Assembly (NCBI GenBank): GCA_023435745.1
Contig: JAEZMD010000018.1
Coordinates: forward strand, 186,001-250,000
Origin: Bacillota bacterium
Lineage (GTDB): Bacteria > Bacillota > Clostridia > Acetivibrionales > DTU013
DNA: 64,000 nt
Reading direction: 5' to 3'
Numbering within the stretch: the first letter of the stretch is position 1; every line of letters begins with the position of its first letter. The position numbers and the translations under genes are program-made. This document shows positions 8,092-17,329 of the stretch, piece after piece. The notes beneath the pieces were generated by a model, which did not search any database, had not been told where the DNA came from, and saw nothing but the letters and a program-made list of their open reading frames with translations.

Positions 8092-8158
8092 TTTACAAGG
8101 GCGCCGCATGCTTCACAATAGTACGCCCATGATTCACAAGGGCGCCCCCATGATTCAT
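8085..8158. repeat. Degenerate 21-bp tandem repeats over the 3' end of the radical SAM gene
   Basis: CCCATGATTTACAAGGGCG at 8085 recurs with a single change at 8126 and in part at 8147. A more diverged unit at 8106 keeps the 20-21 bp spacing. The first unit carries the stop codon of the radical SAM gene, so the gene end itself has been tandemly duplicated. Confidence 0.85.
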
Positions 8159-8187
8159 ATAATGGGATATGAATCTATTCAGGCCGG

Positions 8188-9918
8188 ATGGTTCATATTA
8201 CAGAAGGCTTGAAGGGAGAGGATCATCCCTTGTTCAGAAGCACTGTTTCGGGGAAGCGCCTGATACATCTGAACGAAGCGTTCAGACGGGATGGCTTCGA
8301 GGTTGTAAAGGCCATTACATATAACGGCAGACGGGGTATCGCTGCCGAAAACAAATCCATATTGAATTATGATACGGGCAAGCCTAAGAAGGCATATTAC
8401 CTGGAGGGGACTGCCTATGAAATGGGCTATCTTATGGGCAGCCTTGCAGAGAAGGAAGTTACTCTGATGATGGACTATGCCGACAGGGTTGTGTTTTCCT
8501 TTATTGGCAGTCAGGTGCTTGAAAAGATCAAGCTCATTCAGAGTATTTTTATCAAGCTGGTATACGAGTTATCGAAAAAAGCCTACCAAATGCTGCCCGA
8601 CGAGATCCGGGAGGAGATACGGGGGATTTATGAGGGATGTAAAGCCTTTAATCCTAAGACCAAAGTAGATATGGATCATCTGACTGTTTTGAATATGGGA
8701 ATCGACAGCATCTGCTCCATGGTATATTCGGGGAAATTTTCCACAAGGGAAGAGCTGGGGATCGAGCCTGAAGATTTTACTATCCCGATGATGTGCAATG
8801 CATTTACCGTTTGCGGTAAAAGTGCAGGAAACGGTTTCTATTTCGGAAGGGATTTTACATTCCCAACTTCCGATGTTTTTCAGAACACAGCGGCATCGAT
8901 CCTTTATAACCCCGTGTCTGGAGTAAATGACATCCGTGCGCCCATTCCTTTCGTTAACATTTCCGCACCGGGTATGGTTGGAAGCATAGCGGCTATGAAC
9001 ATGGAAGGCGTCGCACTGGGCGTCAACATGTCTCCGGGCGCAAACTGCGACCCGGGAGATATAGGCGTAAATTCGCTGCTAATGACACGGATGTGTGTCC
9101 AGTACAGCGACAGTGCTGAATCGGCTGCCGATCTGATGGTGAAGCTGCCACGGGGAGTATCCTGGCTTTATATCATAGCGGATGGAAAGTCCGGCCGCTC
9201 TTGTGCCGCAGAGGCCGGTGCGCCTGTGCCTTTGCAGGACTTAACGCAATATCCCATGGAGGAATACAGGCCGCTGCTGCCGGATCAGGGATACATTCTC
9301 GAACATAGCTCCATACCTTATCAGAACGGCGTAATGTTCCGCTGGAATGATTATAATTACCCTCCGGGCTATCTATCCTTTAACAAAAAGCTTTGGAGCT
9401 ACTATAACGAGAAGCACAAGAAAGAGCTGACCATACATCAGGAGGCTTTTGATGAGAAAGGATATATTAACAAAGCAGGCGAAAAGAATTGCCCGTCTTC
9501 CTTCTACTTTGCACCTCAGCGGGAGAATAATGAAGAGCTACTTGTGGTCACAAATAACTATATCATACCTCAGATGCGGTATTTTGCCATGCACGGGTGG
9601 ACTCAGCGAATTATCGGTAAAAGGGTCAATGATATTCAGTGGCGGTATGATGAGCTGAACTGGGCGATATATGACAGGCTGGAAGCAAACGGCAGCATAG
9701 GCTTTGAAGATGCCAGAGAATTGATTAGCTTTCTGTCGCCCAACGGAAAAAACAAAGAATATCATGCCGAGAATCCCAGAAGCAAGGATGGGAAACAGCT
9801 CCGTATCGAGGGCTGTATCTCATTGTTTGATCTGAAAAACAGGGTAGTGGAGAGTCATTACGGCTATTTTTGCGACAAGTGGGTCAGAATGACACTGCCG
9901 GAGTATTTTGCCCGGTAA
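8188..9918 (+). CDS. C45-like (acyl-CoA:6-APA acyltransferase type) Ntn hydrolase
   Basis: This 576-residue protein resembles the peptidase C45/Ntn-hydrolase superfamily. Its core reads MCNAFTVCGK then GNGFYFGRDFTFP, where C203 is the expected nucleophile, followed by the strand segment GMVGSIAAMNMEGVALGVNM. Family members hydrolyse or transfer amide-linked acyl groups, and some self-cleave before the Cys. The roughly 200 residues before C203 and the long C-terminal part are larger than in minimal members. No signal peptide is visible, suggesting a cytosolic role. The start at 8188 has only a weak AGGCCGG signal. A functional link to the radical SAM neighbour is plausible but not shown by sequence. 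Confidence 0.7.
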   Translation: MVHITEGLKGEDHPLFRSTVSGKRLIHLNEAFRRDGFEVVKAITYNGRRGIAAENKSILNYDTGKPKKAYYLEGTAYEMGYLMGSLAEKEVTLMMDYADRVVFSFIGSQVLEKIKLIQSIFIKLVYELSKKAYQMLPDEIREEIRGIYEGCKAFNPKTKVDMDHLTVLNMGIDSICSMVYSGKFSTREELGIEPEDFTIPMMCNAFTVCGKSAGNGFYFGRDFTFPTSDVFQNTAASILYNPVSGVNDIRAPIPFVNISAPGMVGSIAAMNMEGVALGVNMSPGANCDPGDIGVNSLLMTRMCVQYSDSAESAADLMVKLPRGVSWLYIIADGKSGRSCAAEAGAPVPLQDLTQYPMEEYRPLLPDQGYILEHSSIPYQNGVMFRWNDYNYPPGYLSFNKKLWSYYNEKHKKELTIHQEAFDEKGYINKAGEKNCPSSFYFAPQRENNEELLVVTNNYIIPQMRYFAMHGWTQRIIGKRVNDIQWRYDELNWAIYDRLEANGSIGFEDARELISFLSPNGKNKEYHAENPRSKDGKQLRIEGCISLFDLKNRVVESHYGYFCDKWVRMTLPEYFAR

Positions 9919-10280
9919 GAGGATGTGCAATGATGAGATTGTTTTATAAATTGATATATGCAATACGCAATTGAGCAATAAGCCTATAGTAAGCTTCAAG
10001 GCACATCACTTTATTGACACGAATATACCGGTGTTTTATAATATAATAATTGAATTTGAAAATTCAGCTTAATATAATACATGATATGATAATTGTCATA
10101 TATTTATATAAAATCATCAGATTTCTTAAAGAAATGGCAGTAAAAATATAATATTATTATAGTAATACTATTCTGGGGAATGCATTATTATCACCGTCCA
10201 TACTGTAAACCAAATTTATACGTTTAATTGTTGGCAGTTAATACGCAGTTTAGCTCTTATCAGGTTGGGAAGTGTGAAAA
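9919..10280. other. AT-rich intergenic region with consensus promoter and long leader
   Basis: These 362 bases have no convincing gene. The only strong signal is the promoter at 10014-10042. The following 235 or so bases before the kinase gene are very AT-rich, and I recognise no riboswitch in them. Confidence 0.6.
10014..10042 (+). promoter_or_regulatory. Perfect-consensus housekeeping promoter
   Basis: TTGACA (10014-10019) and TATAAT (10037-10042) with a 17-bp spacer match the sigma-70/sigma-A consensus at every position. The next gene starts at 10281, so it would carry an untranslated leader of roughly 235 nt. Confidence 0.7.
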
Positions 10281-11996
10281 ATGCTTAAGAATTCTATTAA
10301 ATATAAAATAGTTTTTGCTATCATAATAATCATATTACCATTTCTGATATTGATTAACTATAACAATTTCTATTATCTTAATTTGATCAGACATGAAATT
10401 GCTCAGGCCAGCGTGAGTACCACAAGCTTATATATAAGTCAGATAGACAAATCAATCAATGAAATTGAGAGTTACTTGCTCAAATTATCTTCTGTAAGCG
10501 GGAACTCGGGAAATGAGTATGTTTTTGACCTGGAAAATGAAGATGAGCTGATGCGATTCTATGCAAACTATAACCTGTCAAGGCAAATTCGGAATGATAT
10601 AACTTTATATGACCTGTCAAGCTTGTTATTCGTATATACAAAAAGCTACGATTATTATCTTTATGCATTCAGCACTGATACGACGTTTCCGGAGCGCCAG
10701 GAAATTCAAGACTATACCAAGGATAATATACTAGCTGGGAATTATGATCTTAACAGAGACTGGAAGGTAGTGACTGTCGAAAAGCAAAATTACCTAACCA
10801 GAATAGTGAAAAAAGGGGATGTATATATCGGTGCCTTTATAAATTTCAACAAAATGGCAGAACCCCTTCGATATGTCAGCAACAAAAACAATGGCTCCTT
10901 CATTTTTACCGATATGAATGGGCAACCTCTAACAAATATTAAGTTTGTTGAGGATAATGCAATTGATCTGAAAGGTAACCTGAATTCTTATTATCTATCT
11001 GGCAAGCCTAAACAATTCATTATTTCAGGGGGTGAATCCGTTGCCGGTGATTTTAAATTGCTGATAGCCATTCCTGATAGGAAAATACTGGAAGGATTGA
11101 ATACAATCCAATATATTATAATTGGGATTTCTGTTACAGCTATTTTTATATTGCCTTTTTTGCTTTGGCTTATATATTTATGGGTTCTAAAGCCGATGGA
11201 AAAATTGAAAAAAGCTATCAGTAAGATAGAAGAAGGAGATTTGGACTACAGGATAAACGACAATAAGGTTTCAAGAGAATTTACAGAATTATACCACGCA
11301 ATGAATTCCATGACGAGCCAGATAAAAACACTCAGAATCAGTGTATATGAAGAAATCATAGAAAAGCAGAAGATAGAGCTTCGTTATTTGCAGACTCAGA
11401 TAAGGCCACATTTTCTGATGAATGCTTTAACTACTATAACTAATTTTGCACGCATGGGTAATTATCAGTCCATGTATGAATTTATCTACAACCTGTCTAA
11501 CTACATAAGATATATGTTTAGAAGCAATATGGAGCTTATACCTTTGAAGGATGAAGCGAATCATATCAATCATTATCTTTCTATGCAGGAGCTGCGTTTA
11601 TCTGGGTATCTTAATCATTTTACAGATATCGATGAAGCCGTAGGGGATTTAATGATTCCGCCGTTTACAATACATACCTTTGTGGAGAATGTCATCAAGC
11701 ACGCTATCACCTATGAAAAAACAGTCAATGTCTTCATAAGGGCTGAACCTGTTGAAATAGGTGATATGCCTTATACAAGGATAGTTATAGAGGATGACGG
11801 GTTAGGAATGAGTGAGGAGGAAATTGAAAGGTTGAATAATGAAAACAGCTTTAGAGATGATGGGATGAGTATTGGAATATGGAACATCAAACAGACATTG
11901 AAAATCATTTATTCAGGTAAGGCTGGTGTTGAGGTTTCAAACTCTGATTTATCAGGTGTTATGGTTGAAATCATTATACCGGGGTGGAAAGGGTAG
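10281..11996 (+). CDS. YesM-type membrane sensor histidine kinase
   Basis: This 571-residue kinase has a transmembrane segment at about 10-30, an extracytoplasmic sensor (about 35-275), a second transmembrane segment (about 277-299), a HAMP linker and a His_kinase domain. The phospho-acceptor H377 lies in QTQIRPHFLMNAL, and the HATPase domain shows ENVIKHA and EDDGLGM. This is the YesM family, which partners AraC-type YesN regulators to sense extracellular oligosaccharides or binding-protein complexes. The cognate regulator follows after 4 bp, and a matching ABC transporter lies downstream. Confidence 0.93.
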   Translation: MLKNSIKYKIVFAIIIIILPFLILINYNNFYYLNLIRHEIAQASVSTTSLYISQIDKSINEIESYLLKLSSVSGNSGNEYVFDLENEDELMRFYANYNLSRQIRNDITLYDLSSLLFVYTKSYDYYLYAFSTDTTFPERQEIQDYTKDNILAGNYDLNRDWKVVTVEKQNYLTRIVKKGDVYIGAFINFNKMAEPLRYVSNKNNGSFIFTDMNGQPLTNIKFVEDNAIDLKGNLNSYYLSGKPKQFIISGGESVAGDFKLLIAIPDRKILEGLNTIQYIIIGISVTAIFILPFLLWLIYLWVLKPMEKLKKAISKIEEGDLDYRINDNKVSREFTELYHAMNSMTSQIKTLRISVYEEIIEKQKIELRYLQTQIRPHFLMNALTTITNFARMGNYQSMYEFIYNLSNYIRYMFRSNMELIPLKDEANHINHYLSMQELRLSGYLNHFTDIDEAVGDLMIPPFTIHTFVENVIKHAITYEKTVNVFIRAEPVEIGDMPYTRIVIEDDGLGMSEEEIERLNNENSFRDDGMSIGIWNIKQTLKIIYSGKAGVEVSNSDLSGVMVEIIIPGWKG

Positions 11997-12000
11997 GAGT

Positions 12001-13614
12001 ATGAACATTTTGATTTTTGATGATGACGTCAGCACAGTTCAAATGCTGAAAAGTAAAATAGACTGGGCCAGGCTTGGTATTAATGAGATATACCCGGCAT
12101 ATAACATCAGTCAGGCAAAGGCAGCTTTTAACCGAAATTTATCAATTGATATCATGCTTTGCGACATAGAAGCTCCAGGAGGGACCGGGATTGATCTCCT
12201 TAGATGGGTTAGAGCTAAATCCTATAGTACTGAGAATATTTTTCTTACCAATCATGCGGAATTCTGCTATGCCCAGGAAGCCATCCAGCTAGGTTGTGTT
12301 GATTATATTACGAAGCTTTCACCTATATCTGTGATCGAGGAGGCAATCCAGAAGGCTATAAACAAAGTAAAACTTAAGCAGATTTTGCTTCACCATAAGT
12401 TCTTCGAAGAGTACTGGTCTGTCAATCATTGTATTATCATGGAGCAATTCTGGAAGGAAGTGCTGCAAAGAAATTTAGCATTTAAAAGGGATGAAGCCGA
12501 GGCCATGGTAAGGAAAATGAAAGTGGATGTGGATTTGGATGGAGAGTACATGCTCATTCTCATTTCCTATTCCAGGTTTCAAAACCTAATCGTAAAGATG
12601 GACGATTCATCATTGAGATTTGTCATAAAAAATATGGTACTCCAGATTATTATGAACAGAGAGGAAACAGGGAATATCATTAGCATTGAGAAAGGTATAA
12701 AAACGTATTTTTCACTGGTTCTTGAGAAGACAAGAGTGGAGAATATCGGACTGAGTAACCTGCAGAAGAACTGTTATTCATTTATTTCATTTTGCAATTC
12801 GAATCTGGAATGTAATATCAACTGTTATTTCGGAGAGTTTGTCTATTGCGAAGATGCCGGAGTTCTCGAGAGCAAGCTGGAGGAGATGGATATCAACAAT
12901 GTCTGCGAAGTAAATAAGGTATATGAGCTCAAAGAATATGAAAACAAAAGGAAGGAAAGCAAACCGGACTTGCCTGATACGGCAAAATGGGCCGACATGC
13001 TTATGAGAAATAATAAATCATCATTATTTATTTCTATTAGGAATTACATTGAAGAAGCTGCTGGAAAATCACAAATCAATGCAGCTTTTATGGTTGAATT
13101 TCAGCAGGATTTTATGCAGATGCTGTTTTCTGTACTTGAACAGAAGCACATACAGGCGCATAAGCTGTTTCTTGATGAAAAATCGAGGGTGCTCTATAAT
13201 AAAGCGGTCAATTCACTCTATGACATGTTCAAATGGGTGGACTTCACGATAAATAAGGCTTCTGATTGTATGAATGAGATTATAAAAATGAAGTCCATAA
13301 TAGACCAGATTAAGGAATACATAGAACTGAATTTTGATAAAAGCATTTCAAGAAATGATATTGCGGATAAGTTTTACTTGAATCCCGACTACCTCTCAAG
13401 AGCCTTTAACAAGGAGACAGGCTTGTCCATACCCGAATATCAGACAAAGCTCAGAATTAACCGGGCAATACTGCTGCTTCAATCAGGAATGAGTATAAGC
13501 GAAGTAGCTGAATGTGTGGGGTATGATAGCTATTCTTATTTCTCGACAGTTTATAAAAAAATTGAAGGGATCACTCCTTCAGAATTCCGTAAAAAGTGCA
13601 GACATAAAAACTGA
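12001..13614 (+). CDS. YesN-type response regulator with AraC DNA-binding domain
   Basis: This 537-residue regulator has an N-terminal receiver (about 1-120, acidic pocket DDD at 7-9, phospho-acceptor D55 in MLCDIEAPG, conserved Lys in YITKLSP). A long middle region follows, then a C-terminal AraC double helix-turn-helix (about 435-535, with ISRNDIADKFYLNPDYLSRAF and SEVAECVGYDSYSYF). The start at 12001 follows TAGGAGT. It lies directly after the histidine kinase gene and 122 bp before the binding-protein gene, which it presumably activates. Confidence 0.94.
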   Translation: MNILIFDDDVSTVQMLKSKIDWARLGINEIYPAYNISQAKAAFNRNLSIDIMLCDIEAPGGTGIDLLRWVRAKSYSTENIFLTNHAEFCYAQEAIQLGCVDYITKLSPISVIEEAIQKAINKVKLKQILLHHKFFEEYWSVNHCIIMEQFWKEVLQRNLAFKRDEAEAMVRKMKVDVDLDGEYMLILISYSRFQNLIVKMDDSSLRFVIKNMVLQIIMNREETGNIISIEKGIKTYFSLVLEKTRVENIGLSNLQKNCYSFISFCNSNLECNINCYFGEFVYCEDAGVLESKLEEMDINNVCEVNKVYELKEYENKRKESKPDLPDTAKWADMLMRNNKSSLFISIRNYIEEAAGKSQINAAFMVEFQQDFMQMLFSVLEQKHIQAHKLFLDEKSRVLYNKAVNSLYDMFKWVDFTINKASDCMNEIIKMKSIIDQIKEYIELNFDKSISRNDIADKFYLNPDYLSRAFNKETGLSIPEYQTKLRINRAILLLQSGMSISEVAECVGYDSYSYFSTVYKKIEGITPSEFRKKCRHKN

Positions 13615-13673
13615 ACAGGTTATTACGTGTTAGGTCATTTATTTTAAAAAGATTGTCAGTTTTATGGAAGATA

Positions 13674-13712
13674 TGTGTTTTCATAAAAAATATGATTATA
13701 TTATGAAACACA
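13674..13712. promoter_or_regulatory. Inverted repeat upstream of ABC binding-protein gene
   Basis: TGTGTTTTCATAA at 13674-13686 is mirrored by TTATGAAACACA at 13701-13712 with one bulged T and a 14-base AT-rich centre. There is no U-tract after it. It lies 25 bp before the start codon, so it could be an operator for the adjacent AraC-type regulator or an mRNA hairpin. Which it is remains unknown. Confidence 0.4.
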
Positions 13713-13736
13713 ACAAATATTTGGGGAGGATGTCAA

Positions 13737-15323
13737 ATGAGAAGATTTAAAGAGTTCTTGAAATTAGCCTGTCTAATGCTGGTTGTAGCCCTGTTGTTTA
13801 CTGCCTGTGGCGTTAAATCAGCCGATGAATCAGACAATAGTCAGAAGCTAGACCAGGGTGCCACAGATGGTACAGAACCCAAAAAAGCGTCAGAACCCGA
13901 GAAAGCGTCAGAACCCGAGAAAATTGTTTTCGCCTCCTTGGGATGGGGGGAAGAAATCAGGGATCTGCAAGCGGTAGAAGACAAATTAAAAGAAATTACA
14001 AGGGAAAGAATCAATGTCGAAGCAGATATCACAATTATTAATGCTTCTACATATAGCCAGCAGCTCAATGTAATGATGGCGAGTGGCGAGCCTCTGGATT
14101 TGTTTTTCATTCCGTTTGGAACAAAGGACACAATGATCAGTCAGAACCAATTAATGCCGCTGGATGATCTGCTGGAAAATTACGGTCAAGACATCCTTTC
14201 TTCCTTAGGAAGTCTCATTGACTATGGCAAGTCAAATGGCAAGACTTATGCTGTCTCATTCAACGGATCAAAGGTATATCCTGATGCCTTTGCGGTCAGG
14301 GAAGATTTGATGCAGAAGTACAATCTCAACCTGGATGATGTCAAAGATTATAAGGATCTGGCAAAAATATATGAGGTCATTAGAAAAAACGAGCCGGAGA
14401 TGGTTTGCCTAGCACCCAATTTTGATGGACATGTGCTGTCAGGATTTTCGATAAGTGACAAGATTAGAAAGATTGATACGCTTGGTGATAATATAGGTGT
14501 TTTGATTGGAAATGACAATTACAATCTGGTGAATATTTTTGAGACGGAAGCATATAAGGATATCGTATATACTATGCGTGATTGGTATCTAAAAGGCTAT
14601 ATTCTCAAAGACGCTGCTACCACAAGTGAAAACGGCAGTGTCATGTACAATCAGGGTAAGGTCTTCTCATACTTCTATGTGGATATTCTTGACAGAATCG
14701 ACAAGTCATATCATCATTCAGGAATCACAAGACTGGGGCAGCCGACACTCGTTAAAGCGTTGAGTAATCCAATAGTTAATTCAGGTACAGGCTTCTACAG
14801 CAGCGCCATAAGCTCTCAGAGCGAGAATCCTGAGGCGGCGATGAAGTGGTTCAACCTGATGTACAAGGATGAAGAAGCTGTCAATACAATTTACTGGGGC
14901 GTTGAAGGCCTAAATTTTGTAAAAAACGAGGACGGAACGATTTCATATCCGTCCGAAGAGGAAGAGAAAAACAAAGGATATGATACACCGTTCAACTGGA
15001 TGTTCGGTGATACCGCACTGGAATATACCTTCCAATCGTCAGGATATGCTGCGGACTATATGAAACAGCGTGTCAAACAGAATGAAACCGCTGAAATATC
15101 GAATGCTTTCGGCTTCTCCTTTGATCTCACGCCTGTACAATCAGAATATACTGCTGTTAGAAATGTTTTGGAGCAGTATAGAAGGGCTTTGGAATCGGGA
15201 AGTGTTGACCCGGATGTTGAACTGCCGAATTTTAATCGAAAGCTAAAGGATGCAAATATTGATAAAGTCATAGCGGAAAAGCAAGCACAGTTAAATAAAT
15301 GGGTTGCGGAAAATAAAAAGTAA
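13737..15323 (+). CDS. ABC transporter substrate-binding lipoprotein (LplA/DUF3502 type)
   Basis: This 528-residue precursor has a lipoprotein signal peptide with lipobox LLFTAC, cleaved before the Cys at about residue 23. A low-complexity linker follows in which KASEPE is repeated in 18-bp DNA units at about 13888-13925. The mature domain resembles solute-binding family 1 proteins, and the C-terminal stretch (from about 440, with RNVLEQYRRALESGS) matches the DUF3502 module found in Firmicutes oligosaccharide binding proteins. It delivers substrate to the two permeases downstream. No ATPase gene is present, as expected for this CUT1 subgroup, which usually shares a common MsmX-like ATPase. 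Confidence 0.92.
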   Translation: MRRFKEFLKLACLMLVVALLFTACGVKSADESDNSQKLDQGATDGTEPKKASEPEKASEPEKIVFASLGWGEEIRDLQAVEDKLKEITRERINVEADITIINASTYSQQLNVMMASGEPLDLFFIPFGTKDTMISQNQLMPLDDLLENYGQDILSSLGSLIDYGKSNGKTYAVSFNGSKVYPDAFAVREDLMQKYNLNLDDVKDYKDLAKIYEVIRKNEPEMVCLAPNFDGHVLSGFSISDKIRKIDTLGDNIGVLIGNDNYNLVNIFETEAYKDIVYTMRDWYLKGYILKDAATTSENGSVMYNQGKVFSYFYVDILDRIDKSYHHSGITRLGQPTLVKALSNPIVNSGTGFYSSAISSQSENPEAAMKWFNLMYKDEEAVNTIYWGVEGLNFVKNEDGTISYPSEEEEKNKGYDTPFNWMFGDTALEYTFQSSGYAADYMKQRVKQNETAEISNAFGFSFDLTPVQSEYTAVRNVLEQYRRALESGSVDPDVELPNFNRKLKDANIDKVIAEKQAQLNKWVAENKK

Positions 15324-15344
15324 ATCCGGATAGCGTATGCTGAC

Positions 15345-15400
15345 ACATGCCTGTCAAAGGTTAGGACGTGCCAACGAGATCGGGCCTTTGACAGGCATGC
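15345..15400 (+). other. Intercistronic hairpin after binding-protein gene
   Basis: CATGCCTGTCAAAGG (15346-15360) and its exact complement CCTTTGACAGGCATG (15385-15399) form a 15-bp stem around a 24-nt loop. No U-run follows. Such hairpins between a binding-protein gene and its permeases often stabilise the upstream message or reduce read-through, giving more binding protein than permease; that role is inference here. Confidence 0.65.
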
Positions 15401-15462
15401 TGATATGTAACTCTTGCGATACATCGTAAAAATGCCCTGATATATGAATAAGGAGAAAACAG

Positions 15463-16386
15463 ATGCGGAGTATATATGCTGCCAAAAGAAGAAACATAAA
15501 TCCATTTATGTATATCATGATGGCACCGGGATTGATTTACCTCTTTATTAATAATTATGTTCCAATGTTCGGCATGTTTATTGCATTTAAATCAATTGAT
15601 TACTCAAAAGGAGTATTTAGAAGTGATTGGGCTGGACTTAAGAATTTTAAATTCCTGTTTCAGACCTCAGACGCTTTTGCAACTACCAGAAATACCATAT
15701 TATATAATGCCGCGTTCATTATCATCGGTACTATCCTGAGTATTCTATTAGCCATTTTTTTGAATGAACTGGTCTTCACCAAGCTTAAGGGGATATATCA
15801 GACGGTTTTTTTGCTGCCGCAGCTACTTTCAATGGTAATCGTCAGCTATCTTGTTTTTGCTTTTCTTAGCATTGAAAACGGCTTCTTCAATAAAACACTT
15901 TTCCCGGCGTTGGGATTTGATCCGGTATCATGGTATTCGGCACCTGAGTATTGGCCGGCTATTTTAATAATTGTGAATCAGTGGAAAAATACGGGATTTT
16001 ATGCAACTATTTATCTGGCGTCGATCGTAGGTATCGATAAAAGCTATTACGAGGCGACCATGATTGACGGCGCTTCAAAATTGGGGCAGCTCAGGCATAT
16101 TACACTGCCATTAATCAAGCCGACGGTTATAATAATGGTGCTGATGGGTATCGGAAGGATATTCTATTCAGACTTCGGTTTGTTCTATCAGGTCCCTTTA
16201 AACTCCGGCATGCTGTTTTCAGCAACCAGTACTCTGGATACATATGTATACCGAGGACTGATGCAGCTCAACAACATCTCTATGTCGTCGGCAGCGGGAG
16301 TATACCAATCGTTAGTAGGCTTTATCCTGGTTATGCTGGCAAATCAGCTGGTTAAAAAATTTGATGAGGGTAATTCACTGTTTTGA
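15463..16386 (+). CDS. ABC sugar permease, LplB type
   Basis: This 307-residue integral membrane protein has about six transmembrane helices and the cytoplasmic ATPase-contact loop YYEATMIDGASKLGQLRHITLP (EAA motif) at about 200-221. It belongs to the CUT1 subgroup that imports oligosaccharides or modified sugars with DUF3502-type binding proteins. It follows the binding-protein gene after a hairpin and precedes the second permease by 13 bp. Confidence 0.93.
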   Translation: MRSIYAAKRRNINPFMYIMMAPGLIYLFINNYVPMFGMFIAFKSIDYSKGVFRSDWAGLKNFKFLFQTSDAFATTRNTILYNAAFIIIGTILSILLAIFLNELVFTKLKGIYQTVFLLPQLLSMVIVSYLVFAFLSIENGFFNKTLFPALGFDPVSWYSAPEYWPAILIIVNQWKNTGFYATIYLASIVGIDKSYYEATMIDGASKLGQLRHITLPLIKPTVIIMVLMGIGRIFYSDFGLFYQVPLNSGMLFSATSTLDTYVYRGLMQLNNISMSSAAGVYQSLVGFILVMLANQLVKKFDEGNSLF

Positions 16387-16399
16387 GAGGGCTAAATCA

Positions 16400-17287
16400 A
16401 TGAAAAAAAACGATGAAATTGTTTTTCAGATGATTGTAAATATAGTATTGTTTATATTATCGGTTATGATTTTACTGCCTTTTGTCATACTCTTTATGTC
16501 ATCTATTGCTACTGAAAAAACACTGGTGCTTAACGGATACAAGTTCATTCCGGAAGCATTCAGCCTTGAAGCATATGCGTATATCTTCAGGAAAGCAGAT
16601 ACTATTTTGCGTTCCTATTTCATTACCGTATTAGTAACCGCAATAGGTACATTGGTAAGCCTGATTATAACGCCTATGCTCGCATATCCCCTTTCCAGAA
16701 AGGATTTTAAAAGAAGGAACCTGTTTTCCTTTATAGTTTATTTTACAATGCTGTTCAATGGAGGACTGGTTCCGACTTATATGATGTGGACAAGGGTTTT
16801 CAACATAAAGAACACCGTATTCGCTTTGATAATCCCATCGCTGCTTTTGAATGCGTTTAATGTGATTCTTGTCAAAAATTTCTTTAGTTCAAACATTCCT
16901 GGAGAGCTTATTGAAGCCGCACAGATCGACGGTGCCGGAGAGTTCAGGATATTTTACAGGATTATTCTTCCGCTGTCTCTGCCGATCATGGCGACAATAG
17001 GGCTTCTTACAGGGCTTGCTTACTGGAATGACTGGATAAACGGGTTGTATTATGTAACTAAGCCGGAGATATTCAGCCTTCAGGTTCTGCTTAACAAAAT
17101 ACTGCTGGATATTCAATTTCTCAGTACACAAAACAATAGGGTAAATGCAGCTAACATAACCAGCATTCCCAGTGTATCCGTGAGGATGGCTATAGCTGTT
17201 TTGGGAATTATCCCAATTATGATTATTTTCCCGTTTTTCCAAAAGTATTTTGTCAAGGGAATGACAATCGGAGCAGTAAAGGGCTGA
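16400..17287 (+). CDS. ABC sugar permease, YtcP/MalG type
   Basis: This 295-residue permease has six predicted membrane helices and the EAA loop IEAAQIDGAGEFRIFYRIILP. The long periplasm-facing segment with NKILLDIQFLSTQNNR is characteristic of YtcP-like partners of LplB. The start at 16400 follows GAGAGGG; an in-frame ATG at 16361 lies inside the preceding permease gene and would add unconserved residues. It is the third gene of the transporter operon. Confidence 0.93.
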   Translation: MKKNDEIVFQMIVNIVLFILSVMILLPFVILFMSSIATEKTLVLNGYKFIPEAFSLEAYAYIFRKADTILRSYFITVLVTAIGTLVSLIITPMLAYPLSRKDFKRRNLFSFIVYFTMLFNGGLVPTYMMWTRVFNIKNTVFALIIPSLLLNAFNVILVKNFFSSNIPGELIEAAQIDGAGEFRIFYRIILPLSLPIMATIGLLTGLAYWNDWINGLYYVTKPEIFSLQVLLNKILLDIQFLSTQNNRVNAANITSIPSVSVRMAIAVLGIIPIMIIFPFFQKYFVKGMTIGAVKG

Positions 17288-17329
17288 TTACTATTATAGC
17301 GTATTGCTATTCTAAGGGGGTTAAGTAAA

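Noticed and set aside
8085..8158. Short peptide gene or RiPP precursor after the radical SAM gene
   Set aside because: The ATG words belong to the tandem repeat units. Frames from them are very short, with no leader/core pattern or ribosome binding site.
15345..15400. Rho-independent terminator between binding protein and permease
   Set aside because: The stem is strong but no U-run follows, and the downstream permeases need read-through. It is annotated as an intercistronic hairpin instead.
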